Source of the DNA: Symbiodinium natans
Taxonomy: Eukaryota > Sar > Dinophyceae > Suessiales > Symbiodiniaceae
DNA: 64,000 nucleotides
Direction: 5' to 3'
Assembly: GCA_905221605.1 (NCBI GenBank)
Contig: CAJNDS010002723.1
Coordinates: 576,001 to 640,000 of the forward strand
A model generated the notes under the pieces. That model was not told the origin of the DNA, searched no databases, and saw only the letters and a list, made by a program, of their open reading frames with translations. Below are positions 1 through 11,172 of this stretch, piece by piece; positions within the stretch are counted from its first letter, which is position 1; each line of letters starts with the position of its first letter. The position numbers and the translations under genes are program-made.

Positions 1-1404
1 CTTGGGGTGTGGGTTTAGGGTGTCGGGATTGGGGCTTTAAAGGTCTTGACCTTCGGCAACGACATCTCCTTTTAGGGGCTTTCAGAAACAATGCGGGAAG
101 CATGACATCTGAGACTCGTAGGTCCACGGGGCTCAGCCCAGAGCAAAAAATCGACTGGCCCCCAGCGAAGTGCTGCCTATGCAGGCCTGCAAGTACGCAG
201 TCTACTCTGTGTTTGGTGCCTGCTGTTCCCACGCGTGTTTCGTGAGCTGAAGAAGATGAGTATGAAACTCGGGGGGTTTCCGAGACAAAGCACGCAAGTC
301 AACCAGTGAACCCCAAAGCCCCAGCAGTTGAACAAGCCGCTTCAGATTCCAGGGGTCAGGGTACAGGACCGTCTGCAAAAACCAAAGGCTGCTCCAAGTT
401 TCATCTCAAGCCTTAAGCCCGAAACCAGCGCCCTGAGACCTACAACCCCGAGCCACCAAAAGCCCTAAACCCCCAACACTCCCCCTGGAACCCTGATGCC
501 TAAAGCCCAAACCCTTAAGCCCGCCCCACTTTGGCAAGCAGCTTCTTGAGGCAAACCCGGGCAAAGCGAGTCAGGGCTGCAGTGATGTCGCATCGCCAAG
601 CTCCGAGGCCTCCCAGAAGCCCGCAACAAACAGTGTTACGACCCTGTAAACGGGTTCAGGGTTCAGGGGTTCAGGGGTTCAGGCGTTGAGGGGTTGAGGG
701 GTTGAGGGGTTGAGGGGTTGAGTTCTCCCTCGTCTGTAGACAAGCCAGCCGCGAATCTGCACTTCGGGTACATGCGAACCCGGAACCCCGAATGTTTCCA
801 AACCTGCAGACATTCCCAAACCCTAACCCTCCAAGCCCCAAACCCCACACTCTCCAAACCCCCGAACATCCCACACCCTCTCCCCAGCCTCGAGAAAAGT
901 TTGAGTCACGAAATCCGAGTGGACCTGCCATGCTCCGGGCGAGGCTTTTGGCCGAAGCTCTTTGGCGTGCTCCCAGGGAGCCCCAAAGACCCCATAACTA
1001 AAGAACAAGCCCTGCCCCCCGACCCGAATAGAAACCCCCCCTGCCCCCCTCATGTTGAATAATCCCAGTTTTGATATATTCGTGCGTACTCCGGAGGGGA
1101 TGAAACCTCTTTTCGTCATACAGAGAAGAAGAGTTTAAGGCAGGCGCGTTCCTTCATGAAGGGGTGTTGGGGCTCGCTGGGTTCCTAGTGTTCTGGGAGA
1201 CCGACTGCGACCGACTGAGTGCGACTTCCAAACCCTGACGAGTGCCTTTGGAACAGGTGATCGGCTGACTGGATTCTTTTCCAATCCCGCGAGTTTTCAA
1301 GATACAGACCCTCCCCAAAAACAAAAAGGCCGCTGAAACCTCAAAACCCTCGAGCCTCAACCCCCTTCATCCCGAGCTCGCAACCCTACTTCCCTGCTCC
1401 CGGC

Positions 1405-1464
1405 AAACCCTAAACCCTAAACCCTAAACCCTAAACCCTAAACCCTAAACCCTAAACCCTAAAC
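1405..1464 (-). repeat. CCCTAAA telomere-type array
   Basis: About eight perfect CCCTAAA units on the plus strand, immediately followed by the candidate terminal exon at 1471-1533. Interstitial, because single-copy-like sequence lies on both sides. Confidence 0.95.
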
Positions 1465-1470
1465 GATCCC

Positions 1471-1533
1471 CTAGTTGAGCTGGCGCCGGCGGACCCCGGA
1501 TTCCTCCAGGCGGCGCTGCAGCCGCTCCAGGCC
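1471..1533 (-). CDS. Candidate terminal exon of the HEAT gene
   Basis: After an AAAG|G acceptor the minus strand reads 20 codons, GLERLQRRLEESGVRRRQLN, then TAG. The peptide is a charged amphipathic helix, plausible as a C-terminal tail. It could be chance; support is the acceptor, the reading and its position at the 3' end of the exon series. Confidence 0.35.
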   Translation of the reverse strand, partial: GLERLQRRLEESGVRRRQLN

Positions 1534-2397
1534 TTTCGGGCTTTAAGGGCTTAGGGATTGGGGGCTTTGGGATTTAGGGGTTTAGGGGTTAGGGTTTACG
1601 GGGTTGTAGGGTTGCAGGCTTTCAGGGCGCAGTGCTTTCATTCTTCGCAGCCACGCGGGGTGGTGCCGGCTCATTTGTGCTTCGCACTCTTCTTTGTGGT
1701 GCCGTATACTGCTCCTTGTTTAAATGCTAGGAAACATGTGGAGTAGGAGCAGAGTCTGAGATGAGGTCACGGGCGTCGCCACGACAAATGGCAAAGATAG
1801 AGGTGACTATGATGCTGACGACGACGATGACGATGATGATGATCGATTCGCCGATACGCCCTAAACCCATTTATCACAGTGCCGCTTGTTCTCGCGATTG
1901 CTCCGTTTCAAGCTGAAGGGGAGGGGGTGCCCTTGTTGGCAGATGTAGGGTCTTGCGCCTATGCGCAGACTCCCAACTCCCAAGAACTTGTGAAAGGTGG
2001 GTAAGGGACCCAAATGCGTGAAACCCTAAACCCCAATACCCCGAAACCCTAAATTCCAACACCTCATCCGCACCTTCCCCGCCCTGCGCATCCTCCTCCA
2101 TGGCACATAGCCCGCCCGCAGGTGCGGGTGTTAGGGGTTAGGGCTCAGGGTTTATTTAGGGTTCAGACCGCTCTTGTTGGGTCTCGTTTCAAAAGATTTC
2201 TATGACTAGGGCACCAAAAAGCAGTCCAATGAGGGTCGGTTCTATTCCGAGTCAGAGTTTAGGGTTTAAGGTTTAGGGTTGAGGGCTTACGTTTTGGGTG
2301 TTGGATTCGGGGTTTAGGGTTTAAGGTTTAGGGTTGTCTTTTGCGTAATCTCCTTCACACCCTGTCTTGATGCCATGGGCTCACCACTGGTTCTCCT

Positions 2398-2512
2398 AAA
2401 CTCTCAACCCTCAACCCTCAGCCCTCAACCCTAAGCCCTAAACCCTAAACCCGGAACCCCAAACCCTAAACCCTAAACCCGAAACCCGAAACCCGAAACC
2501 CTAAACCCTGAC
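2398..2512 (-). repeat. Degenerate CCCTAAA/CCCTCAA array
   Basis: Mixed heptamers CCCTCAA, CCCTAAA and CCCGAAA in tandem; a diverged interstitial telomere-type block. Confidence 0.8.
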
Positions 2513-3481
2513 ACTCAGCCCATTTGCACTTAGACGCCACCGGCTGTCCCAGGTCTCGATGCAAGCGGGGCTAGGTACCTAAACGCAGTCTTCGGGTTTA
2601 GGGTTTAGGGTGTAGGCCAAAAGCCTGGAACCCCGAAACTCTGAAACCCTACACAAGGCGAACCCCTGAAGACCCAAACCCCTGAACCCCTCAGCCCCCT
2701 GAACCTGAAACCCTAAACCCTAAACCCTAAACCTTTCTTCCGGCCGCAAGAACCGGCGAGGAAGGTGACCCCGCAAAAGGGGGCCTCTTGCGGAGGACCC
2801 TCGAGGGAAGCTGCCGCCAGGGGTTTCGGGCTCAGGGTTGAAGGTTTAGAGTTTGGGGTCTAGGGTCTCGAGTTTACGGTTGAGAGTTTAGGTTTGAGGG
2901 CTTTTAGGGTTCAGGGTTGAGGGTTGAGAGTTCAGGCTTTGTTGAGGTTTCGAGTTTAGGGCTTGGGGTTGAAGGAAGCCGGGGCTAGACAAGGAGACGG
3001 AAAGCCCTTCCAAACCCTGAGCCCGAAAATCCCTGTTGGGAAATCTGCTTGGGGGTCAGGGTTCTCAGAAAGCTTGTGAGGGGAGCGCGGCATAGGGCAT
3101 CAGAACTTTAGGACTTTTTGGGGGGTTTCGGGACGCGCTAAGTCCGAAAAAGCTGAACGGCTCAACGTCGGCGAGCTCCCTCCAAGGGTCTCTTTGCCGC
3201 ATCTAGACTGCGACGAGGAACGGCTGTGTAGGAAGACTCCGGCGGGATTGACCAGCCACTTTCCAGCTACACGGGCCTCGCTATGGAAATCACTGCTCAG
3301 CGTGCATGTCGAATCTAAGCCGTTTTTGCAATCTCTGTACGTGAACCCAGAATGTAAACAGGCTTCTGCAGCATCTGCGGACTTTCACACACGGGTGGCG
3401 CTGGAAAGTGCTGCTCACATACTTCAGAAGATGTCGTCGTCGATCCACTTGCCCGATTTCACGAGCTCCGACCTGAAACAA

Positions 3482-3706
3482 GGGTTTAGGGGTTTAGGGG
3501 TTTAGGGGTTTAGGGGTTTAGGGGTTTAGGGGTTTAGGGGTTTAGGGGTTTAGGGGTTTAGGGGTTTAGGGGTTTAGGGGTTTAGGGGTTTAGGGGTTTA
3601 GGGGTTTAGGGGTTTAGCGGTTTAGGGGTTTAGGGGTTTAGGGGTTTAGGGGTTTAGGGGTTTAGGGGTTTAGGGGTTTAGGGGTTTAGGGGTTTAGGGG
3701 TTTAGA
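3482..3706 (+). repeat. Homogeneous TTTAGGGG octamer array
   Basis: About 28 tandem copies of the 8-base variant TTTAGGGG with a single substitution near 3617. It is an octamer, not the heptamer found elsewhere, and is almost perfectly homogeneous, which suggests recent amplification of one variant. Confidence 0.95.
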
Positions 3707-3921
3707 GTTTAGGGTTCAGGGGTTACAACGTCCAAGCAGGGCGCGCATGAGGCTGATAAGGTCGAGGGCCTGGGAGCTGCTTGGCAAGGGTTGTCCAGTA
3801 CAGTCCACTGTCAACCGCCTTCACGCTAGATCCAAACGCAACCAAAACCAGAAACCTGATACCCTAGCACCCCCACAAACCCAAAAAACACACCCTGCGC
3901 CCCCAAACGGCTGAAAACCAC

Positions 3922-3986
3922 GCCGCCGTCCCAAGTCCGCGGCTTCTTGAGCATGATGCTCTTGTAGTACTCGCCCAGTCCCTCCA
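3922..3986 (-). CDS. Candidate exon, peptide EGLGEYYKSIMLKKPRTWDG
   Basis: After a CCAG acceptor the minus strand reads an uninterrupted 21-codon peptide with ordinary composition, not repeat-derived. The fold is not recognised; it is not a clear HEAT helix. A possible GT donor follows the two Gly codons. It may belong to the same gene as the HEAT exons or to a C-terminal domain of it. Confidence 0.4.
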
Positions 3987-4024
3987 CTGGATCCTGGTGT
4001 GGTTGAGTTGCTTAGGGGTTCACG

Positions 4025-4066
4025 GCTTAGGGTTTAGGGTTTAGGGTTTAGGGTTTAGGGTTTAGG
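4025..4066 (+). repeat. TTTAGGG array
   Basis: Six near-perfect heptamers, just upstream on the minus strand of the candidate exon at 3922-3986. Confidence 0.9.
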
Positions 4067-4421
4067 GGCCAGGGGTTAGGGGTTTAGGGTTCAGGGTTGA
4101 GTGGCTTGGAGAGTGGGAGCTCGTGGACTCAAACACACCCTACACCCTAAGCCCGAAAAAACACCGACAAAATCCCTGTAATCGTGCTTGGAGTTCTGGG
4201 GCCTCTGGCTCTAGAGGAAAACGTTTTGGGGCTTTCGGTCTTAAGGATGGACAGGGCCTGTTGGATTATGTAAAAACCCCGAGACTCGTTGAGGATCTTC
4301 ATCTCGAGTTGAGGGCTTGGGGCTCAAAACCCTCAAGCCTCCCAACCGCTGAACCCTAAGCCCCCAAACCTCACACCCCCGCACCCCCCTAACCCTTTAA
4401 AGCTTAAACCCCAAAGCTTCA

Positions 4422-4528
4422 CCATGGTCTTGGGCCCAAGGTGTACATGACCCGCAGCCCAAGCACATCCGCAGCACGCCCAATGCCCCGCACTTGAAAA
4501 CGGTTGCTGAATTCATGGTACGAGCCCC
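4422..4528 (-). CDS. Candidate exon, SYHEFSNRFQVRGIGRAADV
   Basis: A 35-codon minus-strand reading after CAAG|G. The composition is protein-like (aromatics, mixed charge, a GIGRAADVLGL segment) and unlike translated telomere repeats. Family not recognised. A stop follows at 4419-4421, so a donor near the LGP codons (GC in GGGCCC) would be needed if it is internal. Confidence 0.4.
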
Positions 4529-4573
4529 CTTGTATACTTGAAGGTCTCGTACTGAGGGGGCCCTCAACCCTAA

Positions 4574-4678
4574 ACCCATAAAACCCCCAACTACAAACCC
4601 TAAACCCCAAACCCTCAGCCCTCAACCCCAAACCCCAAACCCCAAACCCCAAACCCTAAACCCTAAACCCTAAACCCT
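4574..4678 (-). repeat. CCCTAAA/CCCCAAA array
   Basis: Alternating CCCTAAA, CCCTCAA and CCCCAAA units on the plus strand. Confidence 0.85.
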
Positions 4679-4726
4679 TTATAAACCCATATAAACCCTA
4701 AAACCTAAACCAGGCATGTGCCGGGC

Positions 4727-4787
4727 CTTGTTGTCCGGGAGCGGGGCCATGGCCGCCTTGATCGCCCCGGCACCACGGGCGGCCAAC
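4727..4787 (-). CDS. HEAT-like exon (LAARGAGAIKAAMAPLPDNK)
   Basis: Exon-like island bounded by CCCAG|G and a possible GC donor after AAG. The 20-codon reading has the GAxAIxAAxxPL spacing of an armadillo or HEAT helix and resembles the GAAVEAVGAMGE and GAAIAALGAMGA readings at 16.1 and 12.5 kb, which suggests duplicated exons. Confidence 0.5.
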
Positions 4788-4810
4788 CTGGGGGAAGGAG
4801 GGCAGGAGTG

Positions 4811-5036
4811 TTTAGGGTTTAGGGCTTAGGGCTTAAGGCTTAGGGCTTGGGCTTAGGGCTTAGGGCTTAGGGTTTAGGGCTTAGGGTTTAGGGTTTTTAG
4901 GGTTTAGGGTTTCTTTTTTGCGGGGGTGTCGGCTTGCGGGGGGTTTCGGGTTTGGGGTTTCGGGGTTTGGGGTTTAGGGTTTAGCGTTTGGGGCTTAGGG
5001 GTTTAGGGTTTGGGTTGAGGGTTTAGGGTTTGGGGT
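4811..5036 (+). repeat. Mixed TTTAGGG, CTTAGGG and TTTGGGG array
   Basis: Degenerate telomere-type repeats with several variant heptamers intermixed. Confidence 0.85.
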
Positions 5037-5424
5037 CCAGGAGGGCTGTTCAGCAATGCTACAAAATGCCGCGCCCTGAATCCCACTCCAGTCGCAAAAG
5101 AAAACTCCAAACAACCCAACAAAAAAATCAAGCCCGACGCCCTGAAAAGACGTAAGCCTCAAACAAACTATCCCAAAACCCTAAGACGATAAAAGCCCAA
5201 AAACCCCAAAAACCCAAAAAAACCTAGAAAACCCAGAAACCCTAAACACCCTACAAACAACGACAAAACCACTTAAAAAATCGCGAAAGCTCCAAAAAAA
5301 CCCAAAGACGAGCTCGCTTGTGGCTGGGCCGGAGGCGGCTTGATGGGCGCCAGCGGCGAACGCAAGCCCAAACTCGGCGTGGTTGGGCTCAGTCTTATGG
5401 GCTCCGTTCGTTAAGATTTAAGTC

Positions 5425-5697
5425 GTAGGGCTTAGGGTTTAGGGTTTAGGGTTTAGGGTTTAAGGTTTGGGGTTTAGGGTTGAGGGTTTAGGGTTTACGT
5501 AGGGTTTAGGGTTTAGGGTTTAGGGTTTAGGATTAGGGTTTAGGGTTTAGGGTTTAGGGTTTAGGGTTTAGGGTTTAGGGTTTAGGGTTTAGGGTTTAGG
5601 GTTTAGGGTTTAGGGTTTCGGGTTTAGGGTTTAGGGTTTAGGGTTTAGGGTTAGGGTTTAGGGTTTAGGGTTGAGGGTTTAGGGTTAGGGTTTCTTA
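5425..5697 (+). repeat. Long TTTAGGG array
   Basis: Roughly 38 heptamers, mostly perfect TTTAGGG with a few TTGAGGG and TTCGGGT variants and one TTTACG interruption near 5497. Confidence 0.95.
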
Positions 5698-5769
5698 GGA
5701 TTGAGGATTTCAGGGTTTAGAGTTTCGGGTTTGTTTGGCGTTCCGTTGTCGGGCCACCTTGGGGTGTAG

Positions 5770-6580
5770 GGTTTAGGGTTTAGGCCTTGTCCTTTTGGCT
5801 TCTGACCAATTAGCACCATACAATAAAGCACCCGATGCGCGATGTGCACATGAGCAATAAAGTTATCAGGTCAGCACATAAACGGAGCACAAAACCGTTA
5901 AGTAGCACTCCTTTTTATCGTGCACTTGAGAGAGTGAGCATCGCAGAGTTAAAGCCATTGTAGCTCATCAAAAGTAATGCAAATCCGCCTTGCATTTCTG
6001 CAAGTAAGAAGATGCAAAGCTGCAAGATGGAAACTGTGCCAGGCCCGATCACTATCACCATCACCACCACAAATCCTAAACCCGAAGCCCTGAACACTGA
6101 ACCGTGAACCCTTGACCCAATGTTAGTGCGATTACGATGCAATGTTGAGGAAGTACTTGTTGGCAGTGTATCAATCATCTTGTCTAGGCAGGTAGTTTTG
6201 TAGCTGCTTATGACTTGCATATTGAGAGTAAGACCACTAAGAAGACAGGCACCATGGTCGTCCTCTCTGCCACATACCGGGCCAGCTGATCCCATTAGAG
6301 GCAGTTCCGAGAATTGATGCGCTCTTGATGCTTCTGGTGTGTCTGGCTTCTTGTGGCCGAATATCTGCTGTCTCCAAGGCAAAGAAAATTGCAACAATGC
6401 CCGGCCGAAGAGGAGCTATAGTTGTAACTAGTGGTTTTGTTACAACCAACCCATCAAAAACTCCATCCCGCCCATTTTTGGGGTCTCTCCACATCCCTCG
6501 CAGCCCTGGGCCCAGCGCTTCGCGAGGGAGGAGGCAGCGGCCTCGACTTTGACTCCGACAGAGACGGAGACGGAGACAGA
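5770..6580. other. Repeat-poor stretch without a recognised gene
   Basis: About 800 bp free of telomere repeats. Open frames exist on both strands, for example a 160-codon minus-strand frame at 5915-6397, but no domain is recognisable and the frames overlap one another. It could hide small exons; nothing firm is seen. Confidence 0.4.
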
Positions 6581-6586
6581 GAGGGA

Positions 6587-6701
6587 GGGTTTAGGGTTTA
6601 GGGTTTAGGGTTTAGGGTTTAGGGTTTAGGGTTTAGGGTTTAGGGTTTAGGGTTTAGGGTTTAGGGTTTAGGGTTTAGGGTTTCGGGTTTAGGGTTTAGG
6701 G
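6587..6701 (+). repeat. TTTAGGG array
   Basis: About 16 heptamers, almost perfect. Confidence 0.95.
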
Positions 6702-6875
6702 CCAAATCCTGAACCCCAAACCCCGGACGAGGGGCTTCCTGCGAAGCCTCCGTGTAGCAAGAAAAGAAGACCATCCCTGGGTTTCAACAGGTTTGGGATG
6801 GAAGAGTATTAGGGATTCAAGGAAAGTAGGATGCTGGGCTTAACCCTTGAAAGAAGTTGGGTGATGAACTCCGAG

Positions 6876-6940
6876 CCCTAAACCCTAAACCCTAAACCCT
6901 AAACCCTAAACCCTACACCCTAAACCCTAAACCCTAAACC
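6876..6940 (-). repeat. CCCTAAA array
   Basis: Nine heptamers on the plus strand, in the opposite orientation to the array 180 bp to its left. Confidence 0.93.
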
Positions 6941-6961
6941 TTAAAGCCCCCCCGGCCCCCC

Positions 6962-7018
6962 CCAGCTGCGTTGCGCCTGTCGAACGGCCTCGCTGGGATC
7001 GTTCATCATCGCTTGGAC
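6962..7018 (-). CDS. HEAT-like exon (VQAMMNDPSEAVRQAQRSW)
   Basis: After AGAG|G the minus strand reads 19 codons with the classical HEAT turn and helix B signature, hydrophobic-x-x-hydrophobic-x-D-P-S-x-x-V-R-x-A. It sits between CCCTAAA arrays on both sides, so both putative introns are telomere-type repeat. Confidence 0.55.
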
Positions 7019-7065
7019 CTCTGGGCTTGTAAGTCTGCTTGGGGTGTTGGGGCCGCAAGGCCTGC

Positions 7066-7198
7066 AAAACCCTAAAAACCCTAAAAACCCTAAAAACCCT
7101 GAAAACCCTAAAAACCCTAAAAACCCTAAAAACCCTAAAAACCCTGAAAACCCTAAGAACCCTAAAAACCCTAAAACCCTAAAAACCCTAAAACCCTC
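7066..7198 (-). repeat. CCCTAAAAA nonamer array
   Basis: About fifteen tandem units of a 9-base variant with occasional CCCTGAAAA. It is another locally homogenised variant length. Confidence 0.93.
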
Positions 7199-7245
7199 CA
7201 CATCCCCGCCCCCCCCCCCAAACAAGCAAGCAACCAGTTCTGCGC

Positions 7246-7306
7246 CTCTTTCTCGAAGCCCAGGCCCGCATCACCCAAGTCACCCAAACCAGCAGTGGCC
7301 GCCGCC
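7246..7306 (-). CDS. HEAT-like exon (AAATAGLGDLGDAGLGFEKE)
   Basis: After ACAG|G the minus strand reads 20 codons with the A-A-x-x-A-x-L-G-x-L-G-D pattern typical of HEAT helix B, ending before a possible GC donor. Same 61-base length as the islands at 4727-4787 and 17157-17217. Confidence 0.5.
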
Positions 7307-8319
7307 CTGTCCGGCAGAGGTCTCAGGGTATAGGGCAGGGTGTAGAGAGTATAGAGTCATAGAGACTTAGGGCCTTTATGGACTTAGGGACTTCGGGACT
7401 TATAAGGGGCTTCTCTGTGGGATTTTCAGGGGCTCAGCGCCTGGTGCTGAGGACCTGAGGTTCCTAGACTGTTCCGAGCCCTGTCTTCAGGGGACGTGGA
7501 GCTTAGCGTCGGGCTTCTGGCCCATGACGCGTGCATCATGATGACGCTGCTGACGCTGCTGACGCCGCTGACGCCGCTGCGGTGCTGGAAGTCGTTCGGG
7601 GTGCTACAAGGGCACCTTTGCTGCTTGCTTTACTTCCCCCTCGTCCCTGAATGCAATGCAGGCCCGGCCTGACATCTGCGTCGTGATCCAACAACTTCCT
7701 TGGCTCTCGACATGGGCTTTGCGCCACGTGAGCTTGTTGGGTTGAAGGTCAAAACACTCGGGGCCTACGTAACATATTGGGCGCATTGATCTGAGGCTGA
7801 GTGTCGAAGCTATTCCCTATAGTCAATCCCGCCTAGTAGCCAAGTTACCATCTTAAACCTTACTGCAACCCCCAAGGCTTTTGAACCCTACATTCTAGAC
7901 ACATCTAAAACCGAAGCCTCACGCCCCAATCGGCCACTTTTCCGCCCAGGCGCATAGCCACGACTCCTGCGTAGTTGGGCCCCAAGCGCGGATGCCGCGC
8001 GAGGCACTTGACCTCAAAAGCGGGTCTGTGCTTGGAGCTTGGGCTTCGAAAGTGGGATCAATGACAACGCGAATGGCCCGAATGCCAGCACTGCATACTT
8101 GCTCACCAAAGGTAATAATGAACAGTGTTGGGCTATGTTGGGCTGATACCCATAAGTAACAATGAGCATGTGAATATGCCGTCCCCTCGAACGGCGTCTG
8201 GATCACAGAGTCAGAGAATCGATAACTACCACACAAGACTTTCCGCATGGGATACCTGCGGCTACGACTAAACCCGGAGAATCAGGGACTCTGCTTGGCT
8301 ACCCCCGAAGACCCAAAGG

Positions 8320-8358
8320 GCAAAAAAAGGCCAAGGAGGTGGCGGCCGCGGCACGAAC
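8320..8358 (-). CDS. Short HEAT-like exon candidate (VRAAAATSLA)
   Basis: After GCAG|G the minus strand reads VRAAAATSLA, a HEAT-like VRxAAxxxL segment; the downstream limit is unclear. Low complexity makes this one weaker. Confidence 0.3.
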
Positions 8359-8775
8359 CTGCCCAGACAGGAGCCCTGGGTTTCAGAGTCTCCTTGCAGA
8401 GGTTTAGGGTTTCAGGGAGAGGTTTAGGGTTTAAGGGCTTAAGGGTTTGGGGCCGTAAGGGCTTTGTCTTGAGGGCTTAGGGCTGATAACAAGGGCTTAG
8501 CCCCTCGCGAAGCCTATGGAGCAGCAGACCCAATTGCCCCATAACCCCCCGAACCCGGTCATCGCATCTTTTAGGAGGAAGCCCGAAGCTCAGGGCCTCT
8601 TCAGGGATACTGGGGCGTCGGAAAGGCTCATGAGAGCCGACTTGGGCCTTGTCTATCGGGGGCTCCTTCTGGGCGGCATCTCACGTTGTAAGGTTTTAAG
8701 CCTCAAGCCCTGAAACGGGAGAGATGCCCCAGAAGAAACCCCCCCAAAGTTGAAGGCTTTTATGCGGAAAGGCGC

Positions 8776-8816
8776 CTGCCCGTTCATGTCGGTGACCGCC
8801 TTGAAGACCTCGTGGC
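8776..8816 (-). CDS. Candidate exon (HEVFKAVTDMNGQ)
   Basis: After CGAG|G the minus strand reads HEVFKAVTDMNGQ before a possible GC donor. It is protein-like but not clearly HEAT; it may be an inter-repeat segment of the same gene. Confidence 0.35.
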
Positions 8817-9693
8817 CTCGGGTTTTGTTGGGAGAACTCCCGAAGGCCCTGAGGCCCTCTGCGCCAGGGGCATCTGGAGCTGCCCAAAGGCAATCTCAAC
8901 AACAACAAAACTTAGCCACTGAGTTCAGAAGACCCAAAGAAGTGTACGTACACATTCAGTTCTGTAGGGGATTCTAGTATCCCAAAAGTGTAAAGTGTGC
9001 TCACTCAGCTACTAAGAAAAAGTTGACGAACCAGGCCTGTGTGAAAGGAACAGCACAGCCTTTGCTTGGTTGTTGTGGGCTGTTTGTCTTGGTCCATTTG
9101 GATGTACGCAGAAGCAGAAGGAAAAAAAACAACCCTAAACGGTGAACGCCTTGCCTTGGCCCTCCAAAAACATGAAGAAGCCGACAAAATGCTGACAGCC
9201 TAAATACCATTTAGGGTTTGAGGTTCGGGGTTTAGGGTTGAGGGGCGAGAACTATGCCCTCTACACTACAATGAGGCTCGGCTTCAAGCCATCAAATGCA
9301 CAGGCACCCGTAGTTTAGCAAAGCTGCCCATGCGAAGGGCACCCCTCAACTCAGGAAACTGTTTGCTTTGAATGCCCTGAAGGCCATGAACCTCCAACCC
9401 AAGTGGTACTTGGGCTCTCCCAGATCTGAGATTCCGGGCAATAGGACTCCTCAGAAACCACAAGGGCGGAAGCTGCTTCGAGAGCATTGCGCCTGATGCA
9501 TCCAAGAGTCGGTTTTGGGGGGCTCAGATGCAAAAAAAAACGGGGGGGGGCTGTGAGCGCACACGAGTCTTCCAACCTACCCCACTCGCAACTCTTAGGG
9601 TTTTGGAGCTTGTCATCTTCGTGTTGTCTTCTGTTCGTTTGGGTTAGAAGGTCCTTCACATCGACCAAGGGACAACCATAAACCCGAAAAGGC

Positions 9694-9883
9694 CTGCATA
9701 GCTTCCGCAGCACACGCCCACGGTGACAAGTCCGTTTCGCAAAAGGGGGTTGCTAGCCATGCTGTTCTGGACCACAAACATGCTGAAGGTGCCGCATGGC
9801 AAGGGCCATTCATGCCGGGCCTTGGTGGCACAGATGTTTAGCGTGTCCCGCGGGCCGCGTTTGGCGATCTGATAGGCTGAGGC
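9694..9883 (-). CDS. Longest candidate exon of the series, unknown domain
   Basis: After CTCAG|G, 63 codons are open on the minus strand, beginning ASAYQIAKRGPRDTLNICAT and containing FSMFVVQNSMASNPLLRNGL and VTVGVCCGSY, before a possible GC donor. The composition is fully protein-like and repeat-free. I do not recognise the fold; the NPLLRNGLVTVGV segment could be a HEAT-type hairpin. The frame stays open to a stop at 9656. Confidence 0.42.
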
Positions 9884-10335
9884 CTGAGAAGCATACCGAG
9901 ACAAATGCCGATGCCGGTCGGCTCAGTCTTCCGGCATGGATCACGAGACATCTGACTGGTCAGGTCAGTGTTGGAGAGCAGTCGGAGGCCTTCGGGATGC
10001 CCCGGAACACAGATACTTGAAAGCGCAGCCATGGTAGAGCTTTGTCGCAGCTTTAAGCCCAAAGGCCGGCACTCACCAGACGTAAGACCATGCCTCGGGG
10101 CCATCGCTAGTTTGCAGAGGTGACTTCCAGGGACCTCATGCGCCGAGTTGTTGTGCGGAGAAGGAGTGGGTCAGCCGACTTGGTCAGTTAATCGCCTGGG
10201 GCTCTCTCACGTTGTCTCGCAGTGAGCGCTCGACCTGCGCCCGCCTACCCCAAAGACAAGCGAGGGGGGTTTGGCAGTGGTGTCAGACACTCCTGAAGCT
10301 GTCATGGGCGCAACAGAATCCCAAAAGAAGAAAGC

Positions 10336-10543
10336 TGTCTAGGGCCTTAAGGCTCATCTGGGCGGGAGTCGGGAAGACCCTAAAAACCTGGTTCCGGACT
10401 GTACAGGCTTGGGCAACCCTGCTTCGACCTTTTTGAAGTTGTCTAGGGCCTTAAGGCTCATCTGGGCGGGAGTCGGGAAGACCCTAGAAACCTGGTTCCG
10501 GACTGTACAGGCTTGGGCAACCCTGCTTCGACCTTTTTGAAGT
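10336..10543 (+). repeat. Perfect 104-bp tandem duplication
   Basis: Two adjacent 104-bp copies (10336-10439 and 10440-10543) differ by a single base (CCCTAAAAA versus CCCTAGAAA). A very recent duplication in otherwise non-repetitive sequence. Confidence 0.97.
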
Positions 10544-10664
10544 TTGGTCCAAACCCAACATGTACACCCTAAACCCTCAACCCGAAACCCTAAACCCTCA
10601 ACCCTAAACCCTAAACCCTGAACCCTGAACCCTAAACCCTCAACCCTCAACCCTAGACCCTCAC

Positions 10665-10751
10665 TTCGCGCGCCTGACCACGGCAGACTCATCCTCGAAG
10701 GCCTGGGCCAAGCCAGGAAGGGCCTGGCACAGGGCGGCGTAGTGGTGCTCC
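10665..10751 (-). CDS. HEAT-repeat exon (ALCQALPGLAQAFEDESAVV)
   Basis: One of the best exons: TTAG|G acceptor, 28 full codons starting EHHYAALCQ, and a canonical GT donor (GCGAA|GTGAGG). The length is 87 bases with the same phase at both ends. The reading ends FEDESAVVRRA, which is the classic HEAT linker D-x-S-x-x-V-R-x-A. Flanked on both sides by telomere-type repeats. Confidence 0.65.
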
Positions 10752-10763
10752 CTAAGCCGTCAG

Positions 10764-10920
10764 GTTTGGGGTTGAGGGTTGAGGGTTTAGGGTTTGGGGT
10801 TTGGGGTTAGGGTTTAGGGTTTAGGGCCTAGGTTTGGGGTTTGGGGTTTGGGGTTTGGGGTTTGGGGTTTGGGGTTTGGGGTTTGGGGTTTAGGGTTTAG
10901 GGTTTAGGGTTTAGGGTTTT
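10764..10920 (+). repeat. TTTGGGG/TTTAGGG array
   Basis: About nine tandem TTTGGGG heptamers bordered by TTTAGGG units; a homogenised G-rich variant block. Confidence 0.93.
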
Positions 10921-11101
10921 GGGGAAAGTTCCCTTCACGCTCAACCCCTGAGGCACGACACCCCAAAGCCCTAAGCAACGGTAGACGCCTACTTTTTCCC
11001 CATTGTCATTGAGGCTCAGGGTTCAGGGCTTAAAGCCCTCGAAACACACCTAAACACTAAACCCCATCAACCCTCAACCCACCTCCCAAACCCCAAGAAG
11101 C

Positions 11102-11172
11102 CTCCGGCGTACGACAGGTCCCTAAGGCAGCGCAGGCGGCAGCACGGACCTCGCGAAGGGGAACGCCCAGGT
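11102..11172 (-). CDS. HEAT-repeat exon (REVRAAACAALG)
   Basis: The minus strand reads LGVPLREVRAAACAALGTCR, a textbook HEAT unit (L-x-D/V...VRxAAxxALG). The upstream AG is followed by A, not G, so this acceptor deviates from the others. A possible GC donor follows PE. Confidence 0.6.

Noticed and set aside
5915-6494. Two overlapping minus-strand frames of 160 and 85 codons
   Set aside because: They overlap in different phases, have no recognisable domain and no exon-like borders.
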